A stretch of DNA of 35,870 nt from VMCP01 sp964592635 (GTDB lineage: Bacteria; Bacteroidota; Bacteroidia; NS11-12g; UBA955). Each line of letters opens with the position of its first letter. Positions within the stretch are counted from its first letter, which is position 1. Positions 1 to 8,320 of the stretch are shown one piece after another. The DNA lies in the NCBI GenBank assembly GCA_964592635.1, contig CAZQFZ010000015.1:1-35870 (forward strand), read 5' to 3'. Below the pieces are notes generated by a model that saw only the letters and a list, made by a program, of their open reading frames with translations, was not told the origin of the DNA and did not search any database. A program made the position numbers and the translations under genes.

Positions 1-977
1 TGAGGTAAAAAAACCCCACCCAGCATTTTCCCCATTGCGGCAACGCCCACCCTTCCTTCGGAAACAGTAGCAATCTCTTTCCAAGGCAATAATGAGAAAT
101 ATGCTACATTAGCCAAACAATAAATTACAGTAACTACGAATGTTCCTATTAACAATGCTCTAGGAATGGTTTTTTCTGGTCTATCAATTTCGTGCGACAT
201 GAAGGTAATACCTTGCCAAGCATCTGAGGAAAATAAACTTCCCACCATGGCCGCTGCAAATCCCAATATTAGAACAGAACCCGAGATATTTTGCCAACTA
301 CTTGTAGAATCCGGGTTATCAGGCATGGTCAGTTGCTGCGCTGTAAACCCTTGTGAAATATTTTCAGACCAATAATTTTGTGCACCGTTTAAACTTCCCC
401 CGAAACCGATATATAAACCACCAATAATCAAGGCCGCAAGAGCAATTATCTTGGCTAAGGTAAAGAGTCGCTGCACTATTTTTGATTCTTGAATACCACG
501 ACTGTTAATTTGAGTTAGAACTACGATACTGACAATTGCTACAACAGGTTTACCTATGGGATGCGGGAGCGACTGATAATAGATTCCTTTGCCTCCTGTT
601 AATAATGTCTGCAAATAATCAAGCAGCAGCCAAAAATGAGTAGAAAATGCCATAGCAACAGCGGCTATTACACCTGTTTGAATTACAGAGAATACCGACC
701 ATCCATAAACAAAACCCATTCTTTTACCATAGATTCGGGTTACAAAGTTGAACTGTCCTCCTGCATTTGGCATCATAGATGACAATTCACCAAAATTAAT
801 GGCAGCTAATAAGGTTATAATTCCAGCAAGAATCCAGGCAATTAATATATACCAGACATTGCCAAGTAGTAAAGTCATTTCGGAAGTAACTAGGAAGATA
901 CCGCTTCCAATCATGGAACCGGACACGAGCAGGACAGCATCAAACAGTCCGATTTTATGGGTAGTTTTACTCTGCAC
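1..977 (-). CDS. APC-superfamily amino acid permease (3' end beyond window)
   Basis: Reading the minus strand from a GTG at 977 gives an open frame of 325 codons that runs off the window at base 1, so the C-terminus is missing. The N-terminus carries the APC TM1 signature, a glycine-rich GSMIGSGIFL stretch, and later the conserved loop HEIDRPEKTIPRALLIG that follows TM6 in LAT-type transporters. Several long hydrophobic segments are present. The frame has a stop at 1005-1007 and no ATG before the GTG, so GTG is the only reasonable start. It should be an inner-membrane amino-acid or amine transporter; the substrate cannot be read from sequence. It lies 65 bp downstream of a second APC permease on the same strand, with no clear promoter between them, so co-transcription is likely. 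Confidence 0.85.
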   Translation of the reverse strand, partial: MQSKTTHKIGLFDAVLLVSGSMIGSGIFLVTSEMTLLLGNVWYILIAWILAGIITLLAAINFGELSSMMPNAGGQFNFVTRIYGKRMGFVYGWSVFSVIQTGVIAAVAMAFSTHFWLLLDYLQTLLTGGKGIYYQSLPHPIGKPVVAIVSIVVLTQINSRGIQESKIVQRLFTLAKIIALAALIIGGLYIGFGGSLNGAQNYWSENISQGFTAQQLTMPDNPDSTSSWQNISGSVLILGFAAAMVGSLFSSDAWQGITFMSHEIDRPEKTIPRALLIGTFVVTVIYCLANVAYFSLLPWKEIATVSEGRVGVAAMGKMLGGVFLP

Positions 978-1042
978 GATGTAGTGATGTTCGCAATACT
1001 GCGACTATTTACAAAAAATCTTTTTAAATCCAGGTTATTCAA

Positions 1043-2473
1043 TTACACAGGATTATTCAAATTTGATCTTTTTCGACTGTAAAGGAAATAAACTAAGACA
1101 CCGATACTACCCCAAATTAAAAAAGCATACCAAGTATTTTCTCTTACTTGTGTCATAAGGAAAAAATTGAATAAAGCACCCATAGGAGCTACAAAATAAA
1201 TCCAAGGTGTTTTGTATGGTCTTTCTAAATCCGGTTGTTTAATTCTCAGGACTAAAACAGCAATACAAACCATTGAAAATGCAAGAAGTGTACCCATGGA
1301 ACACATTTCAGAAACACGATCGATAGGAGTTAAAGCAGCCACAAGAGACACGATAAAACCCACTAAAATAGTGCTCTTATAAGGAGTTTTAAATTTTGGA
1401 TGCAAAGCTCCGAATACATTTTTGGGCAATAGGCCATCTTTAGCCATTCCCAAGAAAATACGAGTTTGACCTAACATCATGACTAGCATTACGGACATTA
1501 GTCCCGCAGTTGCAGCAATAGTAATTAAATATGTGGCCCAATTGATTCCTGCACCAGAAAATGCTGAAGCAACGGGTGCTTTTAAATCCAATTCATTGTA
1601 AGGAACCATACCTGTTAAAACCAAAGAAACAGCAATATAGAGAATGGTGCAAATCACTAAGGAAGCGATGATAGCAAAAGGAACATCCTTCTTAGGATTG
1701 ATTGCTTCTCCAGCCTGGGTAGATACAGCGTCGAAACCTATGTATGCAAAGAACACAATTGTTGCAGCTGTTAATACTCCTCCTACACCGAAATGAACGG
1801 TACCATCGGCATCTGTTACTTCTGCAGGAATAAATGGATGCCAGTTATTGGTATCCACATAAAATGACCCTACAAAAATGACAAATAGAACCACGGCAAT
1901 TTTAACAACAACGATGATGTTATTTGTAGAAGCGGCTTCTTTAATACCTTTTACTAAAATTGCAGTAATTACCCAAGTGATGATAAATGCGGGTAAATTG
2001 AATGCTGTTCCCCCGAAAGTAACCGGATCGTTTACTAAGTTTTCGGGGAGGTTAATATTAAATAGATGGAGTAACTTATTGAAGTAACCGCTCCAAGCTA
2101 CAGCTACAGTTGTAGCACCCATCATGTATTCAAGAACTAAATTCCAACCGATGAACCAGGCAAAAATCTCACCTATAGTACCATAAGCATAGGCATAGGC
2201 ACTACCTTCTACGGGTAAAACGGATGCGAATTCAGCGTAACACAAGGAAGCAAACAAGCAACCAATTCCCGCAATTACAAATGCCAAAGCCAATGCGGGT
2301 CCTGCATGATTGTGAGCAGCAATACCAGTTAGGGTAAAAATACCACCACCGATAATGGCTCCTATTCCTAAAGAAGTCAATCCCCAACGGGTCAAAACTC
2401 TATTCAAACCACTTTTTGCCGCTTCAGCTTGATAAGCAGCTACAGGTTTCTTTCTCCAAATGGATGTACTCAT
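1043..2473 (-). CDS. APC-superfamily amino acid permease, cationic amino acid transporter (CAT/YfnA-like)
   Basis: This 476-residue polytopic membrane protein has the CAT-family features: a TM1 unwound motif IGAIIGGGIFTLTG near residues 37-50, the YAEFASVLPVEGSAYAYAY segment around residues 79-97, and about 12 hydrophobic segments. Its length matches bacterial CAT-like permeases such as YfnA/YhdG. It probably imports an amino acid by proton symport; specificity is unknown. A -7 box (TATATTTG, 2501-2494) sits about 20 bases upstream of the ATG. It is distinct from the neighbouring permease at 1-977, so this is not a recent tandem duplication. The gene for threonine-degrading Kbl lies directly upstream on the same strand, which suggests, without proving, an amino-acid-use cluster. 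Confidence 0.93.
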   Translation of the reverse strand: MSTSIWRKKPVAAYQAEAAKSGLNRVLTRWGLTSLGIGAIIGGGIFTLTGIAAHNHAGPALALAFVIAGIGCLFASLCYAEFASVLPVEGSAYAYAYGTIGEIFAWFIGWNLVLEYMMGATTVAVAWSGYFNKLLHLFNINLPENLVNDPVTFGGTAFNLPAFIITWVITAILVKGIKEAASTNNIIVVVKIAVVLFVIFVGSFYVDTNNWHPFIPAEVTDADGTVHFGVGGVLTAATIVFFAYIGFDAVSTQAGEAINPKKDVPFAIIASLVICTILYIAVSLVLTGMVPYNELDLKAPVASAFSGAGINWATYLITIAATAGLMSVMLVMMLGQTRIFLGMAKDGLLPKNVFGALHPKFKTPYKSTILVGFIVSLVAALTPIDRVSEMCSMGTLLAFSMVCIAVLVLRIKQPDLERPYKTPWIYFVAPMGALFNFFLMTQVRENTWYAFLIWGSIGVLVYFLYSRKRSNLNNPV

Positions 2474-2493
2474 GATTTTAGTAAGTAAAAAAG

Positions 2494-2501
2494 CAAATAT
2501 A
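2494..2501 (-). promoter_or_regulatory. Candidate -7 box of the CAT-like permease
   Basis: Minus-strand TATATTTG is a full match to the Bacteroidota -7 consensus TAnnTTTG. It lies 20 bases before the ATG at 2473, implying a leader of about 14 nt. The nearest TTG upstream (2531-2529) is 27 bases away, too far for an ideal -33 element, so only the -7 part is convincing. Confidence 0.45.
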
Positions 2502-2546
2502 TGTTATTTAAACTATGTAATACGATTTCAATAACGGAAAATGAAT

Positions 2547-3740
2547 TTAGATAACACCCAATTCTTTTCCAATTTTGGTAAATGCAGCGATTGCTTTTTC
2601 AATATGATGTGGTTCATGAGCTGCTGAAAGTTGAACTCGTATTCTAGCTTGATCCTTAGGAACCACTGGATAAAAGAATCCAATAACATAAATTCCTTCT
2701 TGCAATAGTTTTTCAGCCATTACCTGACTCAACTTTGCATCGTACAACATAATTGGAACGATGGCGCTATCACCATCTTTGAAATCAAAACCAGCAGATT
2801 TCATTCCTTCTTTAAACTGCTTCACATTCGATTCTAACTTATCGCGAAGTTCGGTAGATTCAGTAATCATGTTAAGAACTTCGATGCTAGCACCCACAAT
2901 ACTCGGTGCTAATGAATTGGAAAACAAATAAGGACGCGAACGTTGGCGTAGCATTTCTATGATTTCTTTTCTACCGGTAGTATAACCACCCATAGCCCCA
3001 CCTAAGGCTTTTCCTAATGTACCTGTAATGATATCCAATCGTCCTAATACCCCACAATACTCAGGTACCCCTTTTCCGGAAGCTCCGATAAAACCTGCAG
3101 CATGACATTCATCGGTCATAACCAAAGCACCGTACTTATCAGCTAAATCACAGATTTTATCTAATTGGGCTACGTATCCATCCATGGAAAAAACACCATC
3201 AGTAACCACAATTTTGAAGCGAGCACCATCGGCATCTGCTTGTTGAAGTTGCGTTTCTAAATCGGCCATATCGTTGTTATTGTAACGATATCTTTTTGCT
3301 TTACATAGACGAACACCATCAATGATGGAAGCGTGGTTCAGCGAATCACTGATAATTGCATCCTCAGCCCCAAACAAAGGCTCGAATACGCCACCGTTTG
3401 CATCAAAAGCAGCTGCGTATAAAATGGTATCTTCTGTGCCGTAGAACTCTGCTATTTTACGTTCAAGCTCTTTATGAATATCTTGAGTTCCGCAAATAAA
3501 ACGAACACTACTCATTCCAAAGCCATGAGTATCAATTGCATTTTTAGCAGCCTGAACTACACGGGGATGACTGGATAAACCTAAATAATTATTCGCACAG
3601 AAATTGATTACTTCACTACCGTCATCCAAGGTAATTACAGCGTCTTGAGGTGAAGTGATGATACGCTCTTTTTTCAGTAAGCCCGATTCCTCGATGCTTT
3701 TCAATTCGTCTTGCAAAAATTCTTTAAACGATCCGTACAT
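2547..3740 (-). CDS. kbl: Glycine C-acetyltransferase (2-amino-3-ketobutyrate CoA ligase)
   Basis: The 397-residue protein is a fold-type I PLP enzyme of the alpha-oxoamine synthase family. It cleaves 2-amino-3-ketobutyrate with CoA to glycine and acetyl-CoA, the second step of threonine breakdown through threonine dehydrogenase. Visible features are NNYLGLSSHP at 50-59, the PLP-contacting DECHAAGF at 210-217 and the Schiff-base lysine in GTLGKALGG, K244, the same number as in the E. coli enzyme, whose length (398) is nearly identical. No threonine dehydrogenase gene is adjacent, so it must be elsewhere. The gene has a good promoter of its own that overlaps the stop codon of the upstream GH3-family gene, so it can be expressed separately. 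Confidence 0.96.
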   Translation of the reverse strand: MYGSFKEFLQDELKSIEESGLLKKERIITSPQDAVITLDDGSEVINFCANNYLGLSSHPRVVQAAKNAIDTHGFGMSSVRFICGTQDIHKELERKIAEFYGTEDTILYAAAFDANGGVFEPLFGAEDAIISDSLNHASIIDGVRLCKAKRYRYNNNDMADLETQLQQADADGARFKIVVTDGVFSMDGYVAQLDKICDLADKYGALVMTDECHAAGFIGASGKGVPEYCGVLGRLDIITGTLGKALGGAMGGYTTGRKEIIEMLRQRSRPYLFSNSLAPSIVGASIEVLNMITESTELRDKLESNVKQFKEGMKSAGFDFKDGDSAIVPIMLYDAKLSQVMAEKLLQEGIYVIGFFYPVVPKDQARIRVQLSAAHEPHHIEKAIAAFTKIGKELGVI

Positions 3741-3774
3741 AGTATATTTTTTGATGGAAAAATCCGATTGGATT

Positions 3775-3806
3775 CAAATATACATCGTTCACTCCGTTCC
3801 ATCAAA
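3775..3806 (-). promoter_or_regulatory. kbl promoter (Bacteroidota -33/-7 type)
   Basis: On the minus strand TTTG (3806-3803) is followed after 20 bases by TATATTTG (3782-3775), matching both the -33 and -7 elements with suitable spacing. The ATG of kbl is at 3740, giving a leader of about 28 nt. The -33 element overlaps the TGA stop of the upstream GH3-family gene. Confidence 0.65.
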
Positions 3807-5289
3807 GAAACTCGAGTACTTCCTCAAGAATTGCTCTGTGGTTACTTAATCGAGGCACTTTATTTTGTCCTCCTAGCTTACCTTTATGACTGAGCCAATT
3901 TTTAAAAGTTCCGGGTTGAGCAAAATGCACTTTGGGTAGTTTCATTAATAGATTTCCAATTCGTTTTCCTTCATAGTCGCTATTTACTTGTTGCAAACGA
4001 GCGTCTAAATATTCAATGAACGCTTGAGTATTATTGGGTAAAGTTTCTAATTCAATAATCCATTCATGCCCTTTTTCAACTTCTTCAAAACGAGGAGCTG
4101 CGGTGTAATCAATTAATCTGACACCAAACTCTCTGCACGTATCAGCCATAGCAGTTTCGGCATTTTCAATGATAAGTTCTTCCCCAAAAGCATTAATAAA
4201 GAGCTTAACACGACCCGTAATTTTAAATAAATAAGGTTGTGTTTTGGTGAACATGATGGTATCGCCGATGGTATAACGCCAGAGTCCACTGCAGGTAGTA
4301 ACTACCACTGCATAGTTTATATTTGGTTCAACTTTCCATAAAGGAACGGTAAAATCTGGTCCTTTTGAAACGGGATAAAACTCATAAAAGACACCATGGT
4401 GAGTCATGAGCAACAAATCTCGTTGGTCTTTGTATGCTTGAGCACCAAAGAAACCTTCGCTGGCATTGTAGGTTTCCACATAGTGCATATGATCTCCGGG
4501 GATCAATTCTTTATAACGCTGTCTGTAAGGCTCGAAACTCATTCCACCATGAATAAACAACTCCAAATTGGGCCAAACTTCATGAATATGATTTTTACCG
4601 GTAATTTCAAGGATTCTTTCAAGTAAAACCATGGCCCAAGTTGGTGCACCACTTATGCTAGTTACATTTTCCTTGATGGTTGCATGAGCCATTCTCTCTA
4701 CTTTTTCTTCCCAATTATCCATAATGGCAATTTGGGTATCTGGGGTACTCTTCCATGTAGCCCAAGCGGGCATATGAGTCATCAAAACAGCACTTAAATC
4801 ACCGTAGTATGATTTGGGATTTATTTGATTGACTTTATGAGAACCACCGATCAAAAGTGCCTTACCATTAAAAATATTGGCTTCTGGGTAGAAGGTGTAA
4901 TATTGGGTAATGGGTTCTTTTGTACCTCTAAAATGATTGTATTCAAGTGCTTCATAGGTTATTGGAATAAATTTAGCTTCATTTGAAGTGGTACCTGAAC
5001 TTTTCGCAAACCAAGTTATTTCACCTGGCCAAATAAGTTTTTGTTCCCCATCCATAGACCTTAATATGTAGGATTTCAATTCTTCATATCCCACAACAGG
5101 AATTTTATTCACATATTCTTCATAATCCACTGCAGATTGAATTCCATGTAACTGTCCGTATTCAGTCCGGGCCAGTTTTTCGGTAAAATATTCCAATAAA
5201 TCCAGTTGATTTTGAACTGCTTCATTGGCTAATTTCCAGAGCTCATCGTGTCTTTGGCGAAAATACCAACCTATTGCATTGGATATCAT
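3802..5289 (-). CDS. GH3-family acyl-acid adenylate/amido synthetase
   Basis: The 495-residue protein matches the GH3 superfamily, first known as plant auxin-responsive GH3 enzymes, which adenylate a carboxylic acid and pass the acyl group to an amine or other nucleophile. The P-loop-like ATP site WFAKSSGTTS (93-102) is present, and the YNASEGFFGAQ and LWRYTIGDT segments correspond to later adenylate-binding motifs. The protein begins with the usual amphipathic helix and has no signal peptide, so it acts in the cytoplasm. GH3 homologues are common in Bacteroidota but their substrates are unknown. The gene stands 61 bp upstream of kbl and 101 bp downstream of the ABC ATPase, so an operon link is possible but unproven. 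Confidence 0.85.
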   Translation of the reverse strand: MISNAIGWYFRQRHDELWKLANEAVQNQLDLLEYFTEKLARTEYGQLHGIQSAVDYEEYVNKIPVVGYEELKSYILRSMDGEQKLIWPGEITWFAKSSGTTSNEAKFIPITYEALEYNHFRGTKEPITQYYTFYPEANIFNGKALLIGGSHKVNQINPKSYYGDLSAVLMTHMPAWATWKSTPDTQIAIMDNWEEKVERMAHATIKENVTSISGAPTWAMVLLERILEITGKNHIHEVWPNLELFIHGGMSFEPYRQRYKELIPGDHMHYVETYNASEGFFGAQAYKDQRDLLLMTHHGVFYEFYPVSKGPDFTVPLWKVEPNINYAVVVTTCSGLWRYTIGDTIMFTKTQPYLFKITGRVKLFINAFGEELIIENAETAMADTCREFGVRLIDYTAAPRFEEVEKGHEWIIELETLPNNTQAFIEYLDARLQQVNSDYEGKRIGNLLMKLPKVHFAQPGTFKNWLSHKGKLGGQNKVPRLSNHRAILEEVLEFL

Positions 5290-5390
5290 AATTTATAAAA
5301 TTGGGGGAAATTAACCTTTTTTAGAAGATAAAGGCCATTTGACAACAAAAAAATTGAAACTTGAACGAAATTGATGGTAAAAAAATGAAT

Positions 5391-6071
5391 TCAATTTTTT
5401 GATTCAATTAAGCCATCTCTCAAGCGAACCACTTGACGTGCGTGATTCGCAATATCTTCTTCGTGGGTAACTAAAACAATGGTATTTCCAGCAGCATAAA
5501 TTTCTTCGAATAGAGCCATGATTTCATGACTGGTTTTTGAATCCAAATTTCCAGTTGGTTCATCGGCTAAAAGCAAACTAGGATTGTTTACCAAGGCTCG
5601 AGCAACAGCCACTCTCTGACGTTGTCCACCTGATAGCTCATTAGGTTTGTGAAGCATTCTATCTTTTAAACCCACCCTTTCCAAAACTTCGGCGGCTTTT
5701 TCTTCGCGAATCTTCTTTGCAACACCGGCATAAACCAAAGGCAATGCCACATTTTCTTGAGCGGTCATTCTATTTAATAAATTGAATGTTTGAAAAACAA
5801 AACCTATTTCTTGGTTTCTCACATCGCTTAAATCTGCATCCGACATTCGACTGACTTCCTTTCCATTGAGCCAATATTCACCTGTTGAGGGGCTATCCAA
5901 ACAACCAATGATATTCATAAGTGTACTTTTGCCTGATCCTGATGGCCCCATCAACGCAATATACTCACCTTGATTGATTTGAAGATCAATCTGTTTGAGT
6001 GCATGAACTGTTTGCTCACCCAAAACATATTTCTTGGAAATTCCCTCCAAGGAGATTAAGGCCTTATTCAT
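5391..6071 (-). CDS. ABC transporter ATP-binding protein (LolD/MacB-like)
   Basis: This 226-residue nucleotide-binding subunit has Walker A GPSGSGKST (42-50), signature LSGGQ (146-150), Walker B LLLADE (166-171) and the D-loop GNLD that follows, with H-loop VTHEE. The DEPTGNLD form and the length place it in the MacB/LolD/FtsE group, which power extrusion of lipoproteins or peptides, or mechanotransmission, rather than import. No permease partner is in the window, so it must work with one encoded elsewhere. It overlaps the end of gatC by 8 bases and is the last gene of the tight plsC-gatC-ABC transcription unit. The catalytic motifs are all intact. Confidence 0.93.
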   Translation of the reverse strand: MNKALISLEGISKKYVLGEQTVHALKQIDLQINQGEYIALMGPSGSGKSTLMNIIGCLDSPSTGEYWLNGKEVSRMSDADLSDVRNQEIGFVFQTFNLLNRMTAQENVALPLVYAGVAKKIREEKAAEVLERVGLKDRMLHKPNELSGGQRQRVAVARALVNNPSLLLADEPTGNLDSKTSHEIMALFEEIYAAGNTIVLVTHEEDIANHARQVVRLRDGLIESKN

Positions 6072-6360
6072 TGCTTTCGATTACTTTTGGAACGCGGAAA
6101 AAATCGCTATCCTTTTTGGGTGCATTTTTTAATGCCTCTTCTTTTGTAATTTCTTGACGGATTTCATCCTTTCTCAGAACCGTTTGTGAATCTGTCATGT
6201 AAATCAAAGGTTCAATACCATCTGTATTCACTTTTTGCAAAGTTTCAATCATCCCCAAAATTTTTTCGAGATCCTGAGAGATATTCAATTTTTCATTTTC
6301 ATCAAAATTCAGTTTTGCCAATTGGGACAATGATTCTATTTTTTCGGGGGATATTTTCAT
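6064..6360 (-). CDS. gatC: Asp-tRNA(Asn)/Glu-tRNA(Gln) amidotransferase subunit C
   Basis: The 98-residue protein has the GatC layout: an N-terminal helix that includes LAKLNFDENEK, a central hinge, and a C-terminal half with the RKDEI and APKKDSDFFRVPKVIE segments. GatC stabilises the GatA-GatB complex that converts mischarged Glu-tRNA(Gln) or Asp-tRNA(Asn) to the correct amide form. gatA and gatB are not in the window, as is usual in this phylum where gatC is separate. The ATG overlaps the end of plsC by 4 bases and the stop overlaps the next gene by 8, indicating translational coupling. Confidence 0.93.
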   Translation of the reverse strand: MKISPEKIESLSQLAKLNFDENEKLNISQDLEKILGMIETLQKVNTDGIEPLIYMTDSQTVLRKDEIRQEITKEEALKNAPKKDSDFFRVPKVIESNE

Positions 6361-7106
6361 ACAATTCCAGACTGTTTTAATTGGTTATTAATGATCGAAT
6401 ATACTTGTTCTGCTAATAAAGGGGCATCATCAATCGACAAGTTAGTTGTTTCAATCGGTGCATGCACAATCATCCGCATTTTTCCGGGTGAACTCCAGAA
6501 AATATCAAAATTCAATCGCTTCATATTGTCTAAAATGGTTACTGGTACTACGGGCAGACCGTGTTCAATTGCCAATTTAAAAGCACCTGGTTTTAATGGA
6601 TGGTGCAATTGAGGTGCATTGTTTGGGATTTTGCCTTCTGGAAAGATAATCAAACTTAAGCCTTTCTGCAGTTTGGATGCTGCACTTTGAAAAGCGCCAT
6701 GCGAAGATCGCAAACTTTCTCTCTTAACCGGCACATCCAATGTTTTAAACCAAATTCTGAAAAGTGGCAAATTACTTAATTCCATTTTGGCCATAAAGAA
6801 ATTAAACGTGGGTAAAAAACTGCCACATAACACTATGTCCAGATAAGAAATATGATTAGGACAGAACACGTATTGTTTGGAAGTATCAATTTTATGTTCA
6901 AACTGAACTATAGGAATCATTAGTCCCAAATAACTAGTTAGTTTACCCCAAAATTTACGGAGTTTATCGGCATAAAAATAGGACTTTTCGGAAGATAGTA
7001 AGAGCCAGAAAATGGGATAAAACAGAAGGAACAATCCAATAAACAGAATGGCGTACCACAAGATCCAGATATAACCAAAGATTCTTTTTAACAATTTCAT
7101 TTGCAA
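6357..7106 (-). CDS. plsC: 1-acyl-sn-glycerol-3-phosphate acyltransferase (PlsC/LPLAT family)
   Basis: The 249-residue protein carries the acyltransferase motif I as NHISYLD (H85, D90; HX4D) and motif III as FPEGK (155-159), with a long N-terminal hydrophobic region (about residues 8-37) anchoring it in the inner membrane. It should acylate lysophosphatidic acid, or a related lysolipid, in phospholipid synthesis. A second ATG two codons in (7100) is an alternative start. It is the first gene of the plsC-gatC-ABC unit, preceded by two TATATTTG boxes. Several plsC-like paralogues usually exist in this phylum, so the exact acceptor is uncertain. Confidence 0.93.
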   Translation of the reverse strand: MQMKLLKRIFGYIWILWYAILFIGLFLLFYPIFWLLLSSEKSYFYADKLRKFWGKLTSYLGLMIPIVQFEHKIDTSKQYVFCPNHISYLDIVLCGSFLPTFNFFMAKMELSNLPLFRIWFKTLDVPVKRESLRSSHGAFQSAASKLQKGLSLIIFPEGKIPNNAPQLHHPLKPGAFKLAIEHGLPVVPVTILDNMKRLNFDIFWSSPGKMRMIVHAPIETTNLSIDDAPLLAEQVYSIINNQLKQSGIV

Positions 7107-7127
7107 TTATTCTAGTTGAAAATAAGT

Positions 7128-7149
7128 CAAATATAGCGGATCAAATATA
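7128..7149 (-). promoter_or_regulatory. Two tandem -7 boxes upstream of plsC
   Basis: The minus strand has TATATTTG at 7149-7142 and again at 7135-7128, both perfect TAnnTTTG matches, 14 bases apart. The ATG of plsC is at 7106. No clear -33 TTG pairs with either, so one or both may be chance in this AT-rich gap. Confidence 0.4.
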
Positions 7150-7155
7150 TAAGTA

Positions 7156-7719
7156 CTAATTATTGTTTTTACTGTTGGCCACGTAAACCAACAGTGTAAC
7201 AATAAGAGCAATGGAAAGGTACATTTGAAGTTCTACACGTGCGTAGGAAGAAACGGTAAGATTTTCATCTAAAAAAACCAACGATTCTTTGATGGTTTTT
7301 TGTGTTTTTGGATCAAGGGAAGCTACTTTTTCAGGAGTAGTGTTATGGGCTTCATAAATTGCTTTGGTTTGCATGGATTTAAACAATCCAAATTGTTCTT
7401 TTTCGTTGTTTTGCACATGAGAATAAGCAGCAATATTGCAAAGTGCAGCAATTAGTGCTAAAACCAAACTTCCAAAAAGGGTTTTACCCAAAGAAACTGG
7501 TTTACCTGAAGATTGAACTAATTTTTCATGAACATCTTGACGCATGAGTGATTTTACAAACAGATAAACGGCAAAACCGATGATCAGAATATTACCAATT
7601 AACGGCATTACTGAGGCAAAGGAACGGGTCATAAACAATCGATTCATAAAATTGATTAAAACCATACTTGCACTCAAAGAACCAAATGCAAAACCATAAA
7701 AAGCTACTCGCCCAAACAT
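7156..7719 (-). CDS. Four-helix membrane protein, DUF4199-like
   Basis: The 187-residue protein has four hydrophobic segments, near residues 5-25, 38-60, 79-99 and 165-183, and a charged soluble loop (about 103-160) between the third and fourth. This layout and length match the DUF4199 family widespread in Bacteroidota, whose function is unknown; the match is by recall of the pattern and is not certain. It is a single gene with its own -7 box placed almost against the ATG. The nearby genes give no functional hint. If ATG 7719 is correct, the transcript may have almost no leader. Confidence 0.7.
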   Translation of the reverse strand: MFGRVAFYGFAFGSLSASMVLINFMNRLFMTRSFASVMPLIGNILIIGFAVYLFVKSLMRQDVHEKLVQSSGKPVSLGKTLFGSLVLALIAALCNIAAYSHVQNNEKEQFGLFKSMQTKAIYEAHNTTPEKVASLDPKTQKTIKESLVFLDENLTVSSYARVELQMYLSIALIVTLLVYVANSKNNN

Positions 7720-7723
7720 GGTA

Positions 7724-7752
7724 CAAAAATAACGGAGTATTCAGTAGTTCAA
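7724..7752 (-). promoter_or_regulatory. Promoter of the DUF4199-like gene
   Basis: The minus strand shows TTG (7752-7750), an 18-base spacer, then TATTTTTG (7731-7724). The -7 box ends only 4 bases before the ATG at 7719, so transcription would begin at or very near the start codon. Confidence 0.45.
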
Positions 7753-7793
7753 TTCAAACTAATTAAAAAATTGGAATCGATACTCCATTAAGC

Positions 7794-7828
7794 AAAAAAA
7801 AAGCTGCCTTCAAAAGACAGCTTTTTTT
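7794..7828 (-). terminator. Intrinsic terminator of the DUF3276 gene
   Basis: An inverted repeat (AAAGCTG and CAGCTTT arms around an 11-base centre) is flanked by A-runs and T-runs on both sides. On the minus strand it forms a GC-containing hairpin followed by a U-run 18 bases after the stop of the DUF3276 gene. The symmetry means it could also act on the plus strand. Confidence 0.8.
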
Positions 7829-7845
7829 AACAATAACAAGATTTA

Positions 7846-8166
7846 TTACGCATCAGAATTGTCTTCGTCGCGAGCGTACTCGTCGAAGTTATATTCTGGT
7901 AATAAATTGGATTTAACGTGCCCGATTGTTTCATTCAATGCATCAGAAAATTTATTAAAATCTTCTTTATACAGATGAATTTTCGTTTTCACAAAAGAAC
8001 CATCTTCAAAACGGCTTCTTTTGCTTTCTGTAATTGTGATATAATAGTCGTTATTTCTAGTGGCTTTTACATCGAAAAAATAGGTTCTTTTTCCCGCACG
8101 GATTCTCTTTGAGAAAATCTCCTCCTGTTGATTGTGATCGTTGTAGTCGTTTTCTTGCATAGGCAT
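7846..8166 (-). CDS. DUF3276 family protein (PUR-alpha-like nucleic-acid-binding)
   Basis: The 106-residue protein matches the DUF3276/PUR-alpha-like family of Bacteroidota and spirochaetes. Its core holds the pattern of aromatic beta strands TYFFDVKATRNNDYYITITESK, split here by charged residues, and a helix near 66-86 (KEDFNKFSDAL). PUR-repeat proteins bind single-stranded DNA or RNA; the Borrelia member BpuR is a regulator. The tail is strongly acidic (DEYARDEDNSDA). A second ATG at 8160 (third codon) may be the real start. It is a single gene closed by a strong terminator. Confidence 0.88.
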   Translation of the reverse strand: MPMQENDYNDHNQQEEIFSKRIRAGKRTYFFDVKATRNNDYYITITESKRSRFEDGSFVKTKIHLYKEDFNKFSDALNETIGHVKSNLLPEYNFDEYARDEDNSDA

Positions 8167-8185
8167 ACCATTTATTATTGATTAG

Positions 8186-8215
8186 CAAATATGCAAAAAA
8201 TATTGAGCAACGCAA
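8186..8215 (-). promoter_or_regulatory. Weak promoter candidate of the DUF3276 gene
   Basis: The minus strand has TTG (8215-8213), a 19-base spacer and CATATTTG (8193-8186), one mismatch to the -7 consensus. The ATG is about 20 bases downstream. Confidence 0.3.
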
Positions 8216-8320
8216 TCAATATCTAAATTAAATTTTTACATGTTAATTAAAATGTACAATATAATATAAACGTCAAGATAACACTTTCTTTATATACTAT
8301 TGATATTCAATTTAATAATT

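Noticed and set aside
1043..2473. The two adjacent APC permeases as a recent tandem duplication
   Set aside because: Their N-termini and conserved loops belong to different APC branches (CAT-like and LAT-like), so they are not recent copies.
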